Origin: a virus
Length of the DNA: 32,353 nt
Virus record (IMG/VR): IMGVR_UViG_3300031951_000757
Span: 1-32,353 of that record
Direction: 5' to 3' (one strand)
Position 1 is the stretch's first letter. Every line of letters starts with the position of its first letter. Position numbers and translations under genes: made by a program. The notes under the pieces are model-generated. The model saw only the letters and a list, made by a program, of their open reading frames with translations, was not told the origin of the DNA and made no database searches. This document shows, piece by piece, positions 7,251-14,263 of this stretch.

Positions 7251-7564
7251 TATGCAATCTCCACTCCACTGATGTGGATTGTCACAGCAGTTGTAGATGC
7301 ATAACCTGAAATTGTTTTAGGTGTACCAGAAGCAGGGATAACCTGCTTTAAATCAAACACAGCAAGTGAGTTAGCAGAGATTGCTACCGTAGGCACAATC
7401 ACTACTCCGTCAATTGCTACCGTTGCAGAGGCTGCACTTGTAGCAGCGTTAGCCAATACAATGTTTGTTACCACAGTTATAGTGGTTGTTGTTGGCACTG
7501 TATATAGCGTTGCACTTGATGTGGCTGCTGCTGTTCTAGCAAGAGCCTTTGTTACTGTAGCCAT
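7250..7564 (-). CDS. Tail-adhesin cassette protein A, copy 1
   Basis: A 104-residue, Ala/Thr/Val-rich protein of alternating beta strands (TLYTVPTTTTITVVTNIVLAN, then TVAIDGVVIVPTV) ending in HISGVEIA. It matches the 109-residue protein at 9677-10006 in layout (TLYTV near residue 20, an N-x-A-x-TSA core, a final S/G-x-EIA), so the two are paralogues. The fold is probably a small jelly-roll or beta sandwich as in fibre adaptor or head-decoration proteins. It has GAAAGG as ribosome-binding site and is translationally coupled to the adhesin gene by TAATG. It opens cassette copy 1. The exact role is unknown. A trimeric collar between tail tip and adhesin is one option, a decoration protein another. 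Confidence 0.6.
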   Translation of the reverse strand: MATVTKALARTAAATSSATLYTVPTTTTITVVTNIVLANAATSAASATVAIDGVVIVPTVAISANSLAVFDLKQVIPASGTPKTISGYASTTAVTIHISGVEIA

Positions 7565-7598
7565 TAGTTACTACCTTTCGTTGTTGGTTAAAATTAAT

Positions 7599-7621
7599 TG
7601 AGCAGTTTTAATCCATGCTCA
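7599..7621 (-). other. Intergenic hairpin, copy 2 (perfect)
   Basis: A perfect 6-bp inverted repeat TGAGCA/TGCTCA with an 11-base loop, in the 71-base gap between the two adhesin cassettes. On the minus strand it is followed by AATTAATTTTAA rather than a clean U-tract. The same element with a 3-base bulge lies at 5286-5312 in the equivalent gap. Position downstream of protein C in both copies suggests a conserved mRNA element that controls read-through or 3'-end stability. Confidence 0.6.
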
Positions 7622-7635
7622 GGGATACAAATTAT

Positions 7636-8055
7636 TTAAAGAGGTTGACTTGTAGATACATCAGCAGGTCTAATTGGACAATTATGTCCAACCCACTCTT
7701 TGTTTATTTCAGACCATTTCCATTGGAAATCTTCTGAAACCTCAGTAGGTTTTGCGATAGGTGGTTCCCATTTAAATGTTTGATAATTTAATTTCCAAGA
7801 AGGATAAGGTCTTGGACTAATGAATACATCAAATGTATAATCATAGATATCTCCAACGGCTGCAAATTTATTGCGTATTGGAGTGCCACCTAGAGCGTGA
7901 ACCCCATCTACAGTGTTGTAAGATGTTTTAATCCAAGTACCACCAAGATTATCTATTAACCATTGATAGCCCTCATCACCCGCTGGGTCGTTATTGTCAC
8001 CTACGGTAACTCTAACTACTATATTATTTTTATCTATTTCTGCCCAATGACTCAT
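7636..8055 (-). CDS. Tail-adhesin cassette protein C, copy 2
   Basis: A 139-residue protein, MSHWAEIDKNNIVVRVTVGDN at the start, with PYPSWKLNYQTFKWEPPIAKP in the second half. It is the paralogue of the 125-residue protein at 5339-5716, but its C-terminus is extended (VGHNCPIRPADVSTSQPL). The middle contains TWIKTSYNTVDGVHALGG, whereas copy 1 has YLQTSYNGNMRKYFAG, so the QTSYN/KTSYN strand is conserved and the following loop differs. It begins where the 540-residue adhesin stops (one-base overlap at 8055) and ends before the hairpin gap. The function is not recognised. Conserved order next to an adhesin suggests a small tail-tip component or fibre-assembly helper. Confidence 0.65.
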   Translation of the reverse strand: MSHWAEIDKNNIVVRVTVGDNNDPAGDEGYQWLIDNLGGTWIKTSYNTVDGVHALGGTPIRNKFAAVGDIYDYTFDVFISPRPYPSWKLNYQTFKWEPPIAKPTEVSEDFQWKWSEINKEWVGHNCPIRPADVSTSQPL

Positions 8056-9677
8056 TATACATACCTCACTATTAGTACGCCAGAACCGCCTGCTTTTCCT
8101 TCACTGTTTGCTCCACCGCCACCACTTCCAGTATTGGCTTTCCCTGCAGTAACTCCAGATGTATTTCCACCTGAAACACCACCAGTTCCACCGCCACCAT
8201 ATCCACCTCGTGGACTTCCGTAGGCACCGCCTCCGCCACCTCCAAGATAAATTGTTCCTGGATTAGAGCCAAGACTTGAAACTAATGCATTTGAACCATT
8301 TGTTCCAATCTGTGCTGCCCATAAAAATGCAGCAGTATCAGTTGTAGAACTATTTAGCCAATTGGTTTTACCATCTCCACCAATGTTTACTCCAGTACCT
8401 GGGTCACCATCAGCGTTTCCACCAGCAAGACCAGTTCCACCGCCACCACCACCATTGCAGCAGTTATACCCATTACCACCATTATTTCCATATTTATTAG
8501 TTCCAGTAGAAAGTGTAGAGTCAGCAGAACCACCAGCACCTGTTGCAGCGCCATCAGGGTGTCCGCCTCCACCACCACAACCGCCATTTTGTCCTGGACC
8601 AGTATTGCTGTTTCCAGCAGTATCTCCAGTCTTTCGTCCAGCACCACCACCACCAGCAGCAATAACTGTTGTGCCAAGGGATGTATTAGTACCTGGACTG
8701 GTTGTTCCTGCTTGTGCTGCACCACCTGAACCAATTGTAACAGTTTGGTTTGAGTTTATAGATACTGAAGGTGAATAAACAAGTGCGCCTGCACCGCCAC
8801 CGCCAAAGCCACCACCACCGCCACCGCCGACTGCTAATATATCAAAATCAACAGTACCGCCACTAACGCCAAGTGTTCCATTAGATGTAAATACACGATA
8901 GTTATATCCACCGCTTGTAATCAAAGTACCGCCAGTAATTGTTGGTGCTACTGGTGTTACCGAAGAATAAGCACTTGAAGCAGGACTGTCTCCATTTGCA
9001 TTGACTGCTTTTATTCTAAATGTATAAGCAGTTCCATTAGTTAACCCACTTACTGTTAATGGACTTGTTGTTTGAGCAGGACTAAATGCTGTATATGTAG
9101 TTCCATCAGTTGAATACTTATAGTTTGAAATTGATTTACCGCCTGTATTTCCAGCAGTAAACGTTAAAGTTACTGATGCACTTGCTGCTGTAGACGTACC
9201 AATAGTAGGTGCTTGTGGCAATGTTGTTGGAGTTACTGGACTAGCATTGGCTGTATTGGTTGAAGTTCCACTACTATTTTGAGCATTACCATACACAGTA
9301 TAAGCAGTGCCAGGTGTTAATCCTGTAATTACTACTGTTGTGCCTACTGTTGTAAAACCACTATGTCCACCTGCTGTAGTGAAAGCGTTGTATTGAGTTG
9401 GTGTACCACCAGTGGCTGCTGGGACAAAAACAACATCCAGTGTTCCAGCAGTTGAGGAATAAACAATAGATGTTGATGAGTCTGTTACGCTGCTAATTGT
9501 TGGCGCATCAGGTGGAAAGCCCTCACTTTTTAGTACTTTCCAAGTTGTGCCATTGTAAATTTCTAATGCTTCTACTTGACCATTGTAATAAGTATCACCA
9601 ATTACAGGGTTAGTTGGTCTACCAGCAGTATTGCCTGATGGGATTCCAGTTTTAGCGTTTAATTTATTTACTGACAT
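8055..9677 (-). CDS. Glycine-rich tail adhesin with two fibronectin III-like domains, copy 2
   Basis: A 540-residue paralogue of the protein at 5727-7250. The N-terminal module is nearly the same (GIPSGNTAGRPTNPVIGDTY, YNGQVEALEIYNGTTWK). Two fibronectin III-like domains follow (GLTPGTAYTVYGNAQN and GLTNGTAYTFRIKAVN). A Gly-rich domain begins near residue 280 (FDILAVGGGGGGG) and runs to a short C-terminal strand (GGSGVLIVRYV). The Gly-rich zone differs from copy 1 in loop sequences, including an unusual YNCCNGGGGGG with two adjacent cysteines and a long non-Gly insertion (TNWLNSSTTDTAAFLWAAQ). These loops are where receptor specificity would be expected to change. It overlaps both neighbours by one base. 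It probably provides a second receptor-binding protein. Confidence 0.8.
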   Translation of the reverse strand: MSVNKLNAKTGIPSGNTAGRPTNPVIGDTYYNGQVEALEIYNGTTWKVLKSEGFPPDAPTISSVTDSSTSIVYSSTAGTLDVVFVPAATGGTPTQYNAFTTAGGHSGFTTVGTTVVITGLTPGTAYTVYGNAQNSSGTSTNTANASPVTPTTLPQAPTIGTSTAASASVTLTFTAGNTGGKSISNYKYSTDGTTYTAFSPAQTTSPLTVSGLTNGTAYTFRIKAVNANGDSPASSAYSSVTPVAPTITGGTLITSGGYNYRVFTSNGTLGVSGGTVDFDILAVGGGGGGGFGGGGAGALVYSPSVSINSNQTVTIGSGGAAQAGTTSPGTNTSLGTTVIAAGGGGAGRKTGDTAGNSNTGPGQNGGCGGGGGHPDGAATGAGGSADSTLSTGTNKYGNNGGNGYNCCNGGGGGGTGLAGGNADGDPGTGVNIGGDGKTNWLNSSTTDTAAFLWAAQIGTNGSNALVSSLGSNPGTIYLGGGGGGAYGSPRGGYGGGGTGGVSGGNTSGVTAGKANTGSGGGGANSEGKAGGSGVLIVRYV

Positions 9678-10006
9678 TATGCAATCTCGCTTCCAAATGC
9701 GTTGAATGATACTGTTGCAGATGATGCATAGACTGTAACTACATCAGTTGCTGCAAGAGTTACGCCAATAGTAATCATGGTGCTATCGTTTGCTGCTACT
9801 GTTGAGTCATATGCAATGTAATGCTTTGCCGCTAGTGTTTCACCAGCAGGGCGAATTGCTACACGATAAGTTGCAGATGTTGCTGCCTGGTTTGTTACCG
9901 CAATGGTTGACAATACCGCTGACTTACCCGACCCTACAGTGTAAAGAGTTGTTGCTGTTGTTGCTGATGGGTTTAGTTGACCCAGTACTTTATATGTTGT
10001 TGCCAT
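9677..10006 (-). CDS. Tail-adhesin cassette protein A, copy 2
   Basis: A 109-residue, Ala/Thr-rich all-beta protein (TTLYTVGSGKSAVLSTIAVTN, then ATYRVAIRPAG) ending FNAFGSEIA. It corresponds to the 104-residue protein at 7250-7564 and, like it, ends in TAATG with the next adhesin gene. The pattern TLYTV-x-(x)-SAVLSTIAVTNQA resembles small phage proteins that sit next to fibre genes and are predicted to be jelly-roll folds. It starts three bases after the stop of the 38-residue gene. Function is inferred only from its conserved place at the head of the three-gene cassette. Confidence 0.6.
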   Translation of the reverse strand: MATTYKVLGQLNPSATTATTLYTVGSGKSAVLSTIAVTNQAATSATYRVAIRPAGETLAAKHYIAYDSTVAANDSTMITIGVTLAATDVVTVYASSATVSFNAFGSEIA

Positions 10007-10009
10007 TGG

Positions 10010-10126
10010 TTATGCTCCCATTGTCATTAGTGCTGTCGGGGTTGAATCTGCTGCTGCAAGTTCTGCGTCTGTAGCAATGTTGGTTGCATCAGATGCTAGG
10101 TTTGCTAGGTCTCGTGCTTTTGTCAT
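10010..10126 (-). CDS. 38-residue fibre-associated micro-protein
   Basis: A very short ORF with MTKARDLANLASDATNIATD at the start and ALMTMGA at the end. Its ATG overlaps the stop of the 683-residue fibre gene as TAATG (10126), and it ends just before the cassette protein A gene. The MTKARDLANLAS-type start recurs as a short tail-fibre segment in many phages, which argues that it is translated rather than random. Its last residues resemble the C-terminus of the preceding fibre (IMTIMGAY), and the matching bases TGCTCCCAT occur at both gene ends, suggesting an old local duplication. It may be a remnant of a fibre C-terminus or a small separate fibre component. Confidence 0.6.
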   Translation of the reverse strand: MTKARDLANLASDATNIATDAELAAADSTPTALMTMGA

Positions 10127-12177
10127 TAGTATGCTCCCATGATTGTCATGATGTCTTGTGCATTTTGAGAATTAGTAAAGTCTGTTGATGTAACTGCATT
10201 TGCTACCTCAAAGGAAGTAAATGTAATAATCTCAACAATATCGTTAGCAGCAAGTGCAGCAAGAGAAGTAATGCTTGAACCATTACTTGCTGTGTAATCT
10301 GAAGTGCGGACAAGAAGCACGCCGTTAAGATATACTTGTTCTTTACCAACAATGTATGAAAGTGTTGCGCCATTAGCATCAATGCCAGAGATTGATGTTT
10401 CTCCACCAGATGCTGTGTATCTGTAGCGATAGATTTCTGCAGAAGATGAGATAGAACCCCATGCAGAACCAGACCAAACAAACATAAGGTTACTTGTAGT
10501 GTTCCAATAAAGAGCACCAGTTACCAGTGCGTTGCCATCATTATCAACAGATGGAGCAGATGCTTTAGCGCCTAGGTATCTATCGTCAAAAGAATCGTAT
10601 GATGCAGCAGCAGCGGCAGCAGAGGCTGCAGCAGCAGTAGCAGAACCAGCAACATCATCTACATACAACTTGGTAGCAGCGTGTAGGTTTTGAGTTGGAG
10701 CACCAGCAAGAGTTAAGTTACCAGTCATTGTAGAACCAGACTTAAGTACGAATGACTCATAAACAGTTCCACCTGCTTGGATTGCTGTTGCAATCTCACC
10801 AAGGGTATCTAATGTTCCAGGTGCAGAATTAACAAGGTCTGCCACTTTTGTATCTACGTAAAGTTTAGTTGCTGCATCTGCATTAGATGTAGGTGTAGCA
10901 AGAGATGTAATCTTCTGGCTATTAAGAGATACTGAACCAGTAGGTGCAGCCATCTGGTCTAAGCGAGATGTTCTTACCTGTGTATCAAAATCTGAGATAG
11001 TAGACGCAGCCTGTGAGCCTGTGTGGTTAGCACGAGCATATGGGTCAGATACCATCTTGGCTGCAGTAATAGTTCCATCTGCAATATCAGAGGCAACAAT
11101 AGTGCCATCTACTAAATCGGCAGAAGTAATTGTGCCAGAAAGGTCTAACTTAGTTTTAGCAATTGCAGCAGTAGAACTAATGTCAGCATTTACAATAGTG
11201 CCATTGGCAATCATTGTAGATGTAACTGTGCCTGAATCATCCAGAGTTACTGCTGTGCCAGAAATCTTAGTCTTATCAATAGCAGCAGAAGAATTAATAT
11301 CAGCATTAACAATTGTTCCATCAAGAATTTTAGCCGAAGTTATTGCTCCGTCTGCAATGTCTCCTGCGACAATTGTGCCATCTAAAATTTTGGCAGAGGT
11401 AATAGCGCCATCTGCAATGTCGCCAGCAACAATAGTTCCATCTGCAATCTTTGCAGAGGTAATGGCTGAATCCGCAATCTTTGCGGTAGTAACATTAGAA
11501 TCAAGAATCTTTGCAGTAGTTACAGCATCAGATGCAATTTTAACAGCGGTTACTGCGCTATCAACAATCTTAGCAGTTGTAATAGATAGGTCATCAATCT
11601 TAGTTGTGCCTACAGCGCCAGTGGCAATCTTACCGCTTGTAATAGCGGAGTCTGCAATATCACCAGTAGCAATGGTTAAATCTGCAATCTTTGCAGATGT
11701 GACAGCACTATCAGCAATCTTGGCTGTAGTTACATTTGAGTCAGCAATCTTTGCTGTAGTTACAGAAGAAGACTGCAACATTGTTGTTGTAATCATATCT
11801 GTATCTGTAGTCTCAAGAACGTTTGCAATAGTCAACCCGTGTGCTGTGGTTGTATTCTCAATGTGTGTGTTGGCTTCACGATAGTCACGACCAATTGCCA
11901 TGTGGCGGACAACTGCACCAGCAGAGTGAGCCTGACCAGTTGAACCATCAACACCACGAGTAATTGTTAGTGTGTTAGTGCTAACCGCACTGACATCTAC
12001 AATTTCTTCAAGAACTGTATCTGGGTCAATAACTACTGTGAAAATTTCACCAGCAGAAATTGTTAAACCACCTAACAAGCCAGTACCAGAAACAACAGTA
12101 GCGCTTGTAGCGGTTGATGTAAGAGCCGCTGTCAGTGTTGTTTGCTGTGAGCGGGAGGAGTATTTACGTGTTGTCAT
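10126..12177 (-). CDS. Repeat-rich tail fibre protein
   Basis: A 683-residue fibre. Residues about 30-105 form an N-terminal beta domain (FTVVIDPDTVLEEIVDVSAV, TITRGVDGSTGQAHSAGAVV) seen in many phage fibres. Residues about 139-376 carry roughly two dozen 10-residue repeats of the type [VI]-T-[TS]-A-K-I-[AL]-D-[SG]-x, which would form an elongated trimeric beta shaft. A Lys/Tyr segment ATKLYVDTKVADL and a second KLYVDD copy follow, with GSTMTGNLTLAGAPTQNLHA between. The C-terminal region (GALYWNTTSNLMFVWSGSAW, YLNGVLLVRTSDYTASNG) matches carbohydrate-contacting domains at fibre tips. It starts with ATG nine bases after the adaptor gene stop, with AGGAAC as ribosome-binding site, and is the first of the fibre/adhesin genes. 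Confidence 0.85.
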   Translation of the reverse strand: MTTRKYSSRSQQTTLTAALTSTATSATVVSGTGLLGGLTISAGEIFTVVIDPDTVLEEIVDVSAVSTNTLTITRGVDGSTGQAHSAGAVVRHMAIGRDYREANTHIENTTTAHGLTIANVLETTDTDMITTTMLQSSSVTTAKIADSNVTTAKIADSAVTSAKIADLTIATGDIADSAITSGKIATGAVGTTKIDDLSITTAKIVDSAVTAVKIASDAVTTAKILDSNVTTAKIADSAITSAKIADGTIVAGDIADGAITSAKILDGTIVAGDIADGAITSAKILDGTIVNADINSSAAIDKTKISGTAVTLDDSGTVTSTMIANGTIVNADISSTAAIAKTKLDLSGTITSADLVDGTIVASDIADGTITAAKMVSDPYARANHTGSQAASTISDFDTQVRTSRLDQMAAPTGSVSLNSQKITSLATPTSNADAATKLYVDTKVADLVNSAPGTLDTLGEIATAIQAGGTVYESFVLKSGSTMTGNLTLAGAPTQNLHAATKLYVDDVAGSATAAAASAAAAAASYDSFDDRYLGAKASAPSVDNDGNALVTGALYWNTTSNLMFVWSGSAWGSISSSAEIYRYRYTASGGETSISGIDANGATLSYIVGKEQVYLNGVLLVRTSDYTASNGSSITSLAALAANDIVEIITFTSFEVANAVTSTDFTNSQNAQDIMTIMGAY
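11049..11763 (-). repeat. 30-bp degenerate tandem repeat encoding the fibre shaft
   Basis: About 24 in-frame units of 30 bases, with core text such as CTGCAATCTTTGC on the plus strand, each encoding one 10-residue shaft repeat (consensus ITSAKIADGT). Units alternate between AKI and GDI forms, and two adjacent 20-residue pairs (GTIVAGDIADGAITSAKILD) are nearly identical. This suggests recent unit duplication. Some units near 11049-11290 deviate in length. Confidence 0.85.
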
Positions 12178-12185
12178 TTAGGTTC

Positions 12186-13121
12186 CTATCGGCGGGAGAA
12201 GTGAACTCTTGTAGGGTAATTCGTCTGTTGTGCTTTATGTTCTTCTTGAAGACGCTGATTATATAAAGCGTATAGTTGCTTAGTTGCAGTTGAAGAAGCA
12301 CCATATGGACGTTTGCTATCTGTCTCATCAGCCTGAGGGCTTGTCTGTGAAGCACGGGCTGGGTCAAGGTATGTAAGCAAACGATATGAAGCACCAAGAA
12401 CTACCACGTCACGAGTAGATTCTGGTAAACCAGTTGTTGTTGTATAAACATCTGTGCTGTTTGTAAATGGTACTGGGTTTGTAGCGTATATAATTTTTAC
12501 TGTGCGACCAGCAATAGGTGCTTCGCCTAAAGTAATTGTTTGAACTATATCTGTTCCAGTTGTATATCCAAATGCCTCTGGGTTAGCGCTGGCATCAAAA
12601 TCCCATCTACGAATTGGAATCCACTCTTTTGTTGGACCAATACTCTGCCATGATACATAAAGAATATTACTAATATCTAAGTTAGCAAATGCATAGGTAG
12701 ATACTGCTGCATTAAAAGTAAAACTAGTTGATTTAACAGCATACAGATTTGCGCCTAAGGCACGGATAGTGTCTTGAATGGCACGCTTAACTACATGCTT
12801 TGGAAAAGTTGGGCTAACAATTACTCTTGTATCAACAGCATGGGTAGTAGCAGTAGTGCCGTAAAACCCACGACCATATGGTGCAACTGTTGCTGTGTTT
12901 CCTACACGGTCATAGTTATCTACATACATTAACTCTTCGCCAATTTCAATTACACCTTTACCTAAATTTTCAGTAGTTGCTAATCGCAAAACTAAAGGAG
13001 ATGAAGATGGAGAAGTTGTCGTAGTAATTGCTGTAGTCAGATAAGTAGAGCGGTCTTGAGTAAATGTGTATCCAGATAGGTTAATTAAAACCTCATCAAT
13101 CATATTGGCAAATGTAGTCAT
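12186..13121 (-). CDS. Probable tail adaptor / head-tail connector protein
   Basis: A 311-residue soluble protein. The N-terminus has a helix (FANMIDEVLINLSGYTF) and then a beta domain VIEIGEELMYVDNYDRVGNT with RGFYGTTATTHAVDTRV, related in type to the N-terminal domain of the adjacent fibre. Residues about 120-150 form a helix (KHVVKRAIQDTIRALGANLY) followed by beta strands with WIPIRRWDFDASANPEAFG. The C-terminal third is helical and charged (SYRLLTYLDPARASQ, KQLYALYNQRLQEEHKAQ), like ring-forming adaptor proteins under the portal. Position between the head-completion group and the fibre supports an adaptor role, but no decisive family motif is seen. The gene overlaps the 84-residue gene upstream by one base (TAATG at 13121). 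Confidence 0.5.
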   Translation of the reverse strand: MTTFANMIDEVLINLSGYTFTQDRSTYLTTAITTTTSPSSSPLVLRLATTENLGKGVIEIGEELMYVDNYDRVGNTATVAPYGRGFYGTTATTHAVDTRVIVSPTFPKHVVKRAIQDTIRALGANLYAVKSTSFTFNAAVSTYAFANLDISNILYVSWQSIGPTKEWIPIRRWDFDASANPEAFGYTTGTDIVQTITLGEAPIAGRTVKIIYATNPVPFTNSTDVYTTTTGLPESTRDVVVLGASYRLLTYLDPARASQTSPQADETDSKRPYGASSTATKQLYALYNQRLQEEHKAQQTNYPTRVHFSRR

Positions 13122-13375
13122 TAGGCGTTTATACTCCGTAACGCAGCAGGGGCTGCTAATCCAGTAGTCGAAGCAAGTTCATTGCAGATACCATCAATAT
13201 CTTTAAACTTATCCCTGGTTCTAGCAGCCTCGGCTTTAATATTAAGAGCACCTACAGTTGCAAGTCCAGTAGTACCAGCCCAAGCATTAGCAGCACCTTG
13301 TTCATCTAAACCAGTTGTTCCAGCAAGACGATTAAGTTCTGCTGTAAGACTACTACCTGCTTTGCCTAGTGCCAT
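13121..13375 (-). CDS. Small structural protein with AGTTGL repeats
   Basis: An 84-residue protein with three copies of a short motif: LAGTTGLDEQGAANAWAG, WAGTTGLATVGALN and LASTTGLAAPAALRS. The repeat spacing is irregular (17, then 32 residues). Proteins with the LAGTTGLxxQGAANAWAGTTGL pattern occur beside phage structural genes, but I know of no assigned function. It is translationally coupled to the adaptor candidate and likely a small virion or assembly protein. Confidence 0.65.
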   Translation of the reverse strand: MALGKAGSSLTAELNRLAGTTGLDEQGAANAWAGTTGLATVGALNIKAEAARTRDKFKDIDGICNELASTTGLAAPAALRSINA

Positions 13376-13401
13376 GGGTTACTTCTTTCTATGATATAAA
13401 T

Positions 13402-13560
13402 TTATTTTTTCTTTTTTGCTGCTGCATTGTCAACTAGATTTGGATAAGGTCTACCCGCTGCTTTAGCACGGGCTTTAGCCTTAGCCTTTTGCGCTGGTGT
13501 TAATGGAGTTGATTTTTTATTAGGATTTTTTTTATCCCAGAATGCTTTCTTCTTCACCAT
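13402..13560 (-). CDS. Lys-rich small protein (52 residues)
   Basis: Begins MVKKKAFWDKKNPNKKSTPL and continues TPAQKAKAKARAKAAGRPYPNLVDN before a Lys-rich end. It carries more than a dozen Lys/Arg residues and no predicted membrane span. The RPYPNLVDN tail recurs in small basic proteins of several phage groups. A DNA-condensing or capsid-lining role fits the charge but is inference. The start ATG overlaps the end of the upstream 84-residue gene by seven bases, indicating coupled translation. Confidence 0.7.
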   Translation of the reverse strand: MVKKKAFWDKKNPNKKSTPLTPAQKAKAKARAKAAGRPYPNLVDNAAAKKKK

Positions 13561-13808
13561 TTCACCTTATCTGCCCAGTATGCTGCTGACATTTTGCCTT
13601 TGGCAATATTCTTAGCATGACGTGCTTTAAATGACGCCTGCCGTGCTGTTGGCTTTTTATCACCAGTAACACCCTGTTGACCAAAGCGAATGGTTTTAAC
13701 CTTATCGCCTTCTTTAGCCACAACTACGTGTGACTTCTTTGGATGATTAGGTGTGCGCTTTGGCTTATTAAAACCTGACACACCTGCTCGCTTTAACCGT
13801 GGGTCCAT
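13554..13808 (-). CDS. Conserved basic phage protein, RLKRAGVSGFNKPKRTP type
   Basis: An 84-residue protein with PRLKRAGVSGFNKPKRTPNH, KSHVVVAKEGDKVKTIRFGQ and KARHAKNIAKGKMSAAYWAD. This strongly conserved text occurs in small proteins of many aquatic phages. They are commonly left as hypothetical. The VVVAKEGDKVKTIRFGQQG hairpin plus an RHAKNIAKGKMSAAYWADK helix suggest a small basic fold that may contact DNA or the capsid. It lies in a run of five short genes with almost no spacing, between the major capsid protein and the adaptor candidate. The function is unknown. Confidence 0.75.
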   Translation of the reverse strand: MDPRLKRAGVSGFNKPKRTPNHPKKSHVVVAKEGDKVKTIRFGQQGVTGDKKPTARQASFKARHAKNIAKGKMSAAYWADKVKW

Positions 13809-13810
13809 TG

Positions 13811-13972
13811 TTATCCCTTAACTTTCTTTAGCCTAGGATTTTTTTTCTTAGCAGCAGGGGAAGCCTTGCGGGCAGCCGAAGCAAGAATCGCACTTGCATT
13901 CTCCTTGCTGATTCCCTGCTTCTTCGCAATTCCCGCAGCAACTTTCTTGAACCCAGGATGCTTCTGTTTCAC
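13811..13972 (-). CDS. Small basic helical protein, HPGFKKVAAGIAKKQG type (GTG start)
   Basis: A 53-residue protein, KHPGFKKVAAGIAKKQGISK followed by ENASAILASAARKASPAAKKKNPRLKKVKG. The GTG start at 13972 overlaps the TAG of the upstream gene (TAGTG). No ATG start is available in this frame. The HPGFKxVAxxIAKKxGISxxxASAILA pattern recurs in small phage and viral proteins, typically with a Lys/Arg tail. Two helices with a Gly turn would form an HTH-like hairpin. A nucleic-acid contact or virion role is plausible but unproven. The gap to the next gene is 2 bases. Confidence 0.7.
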   Translation of the reverse strand: MKQKHPGFKKVAAGIAKKQGISKENASAILASAARKASPAAKKKNPRLKKVKG

Positions 13973-14262
13973 TAACGTTGCCGTCCTTTAACATATTTAC
14001 CGTTCTTATCAATTTGGTCGGATGAAGTACCCTTCTTCCCCTTAACGATTGCATTGATTGCTTCAATAACTTGGCGGTCCTGATTGTTGCCAGATGACAT
14101 AGCAGCACGCTTTGTTGCTGCTTCATTTGCTGGACCACGGTTTTGATAATCAAACTGTGCGCCGAGTGATGTGCCAATTGCAGTAGGAACGTCTCTTACT
14201 TCACGCAATGCGTTACCTACATAGCCACCAATTCTTTGGATTGGACTTTTACGGGTAGCCAT
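13972..14262 (-). CDS. Hypothetical head-region protein (96 residues)
   Basis: Sequence includes RIGGYVGNALREVRDVPTAI and NNQDRQVIEAINAIVKGKKG. It is mainly helical and basic, with no recognised family. It starts with ATG one base downstream of the 51-residue gene and ends overlapping the following GTG by one base. Location in the run of small genes after the capsid gene suggests a virion or assembly role. No other inference is supported. Confidence 0.6.
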   Translation of the reverse strand: MATRKSPIQRIGGYVGNALREVRDVPTAIGTSLGAQFDYQNRGPANEAATKRAAMSSGNNQDRQVIEAINAIVKGKKGTSSDQIDKNGKYVKGRQR

Positions 14263-14263
14263 A

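Noticed and set aside
8362-8778. Plus-strand Pro-rich open frame opposite the Gly-rich adhesin
   Set aside because: Glycine codons read as proline on the other strand; no start signal and no gene context.
11049-11763. Repeat array considered as a CRISPR
   Set aside because: Units are contiguous, in frame and degenerate with no unique spacers; they encode a fibre shaft.
11021-11884. Plus-strand open frame of 287 codons opposite the fibre repeats
   Set aside because: It is the antisense of a 30-base repeat with biased codons, which keeps the opposite frame open. The minus-strand fibre explains the sequence.
13848-14177. Minus-strand open frame of 109 codons over the small head genes
   Set aside because: It covers two genes in another frame that carry conserved phage texts, and its own sequence is low-complexity.
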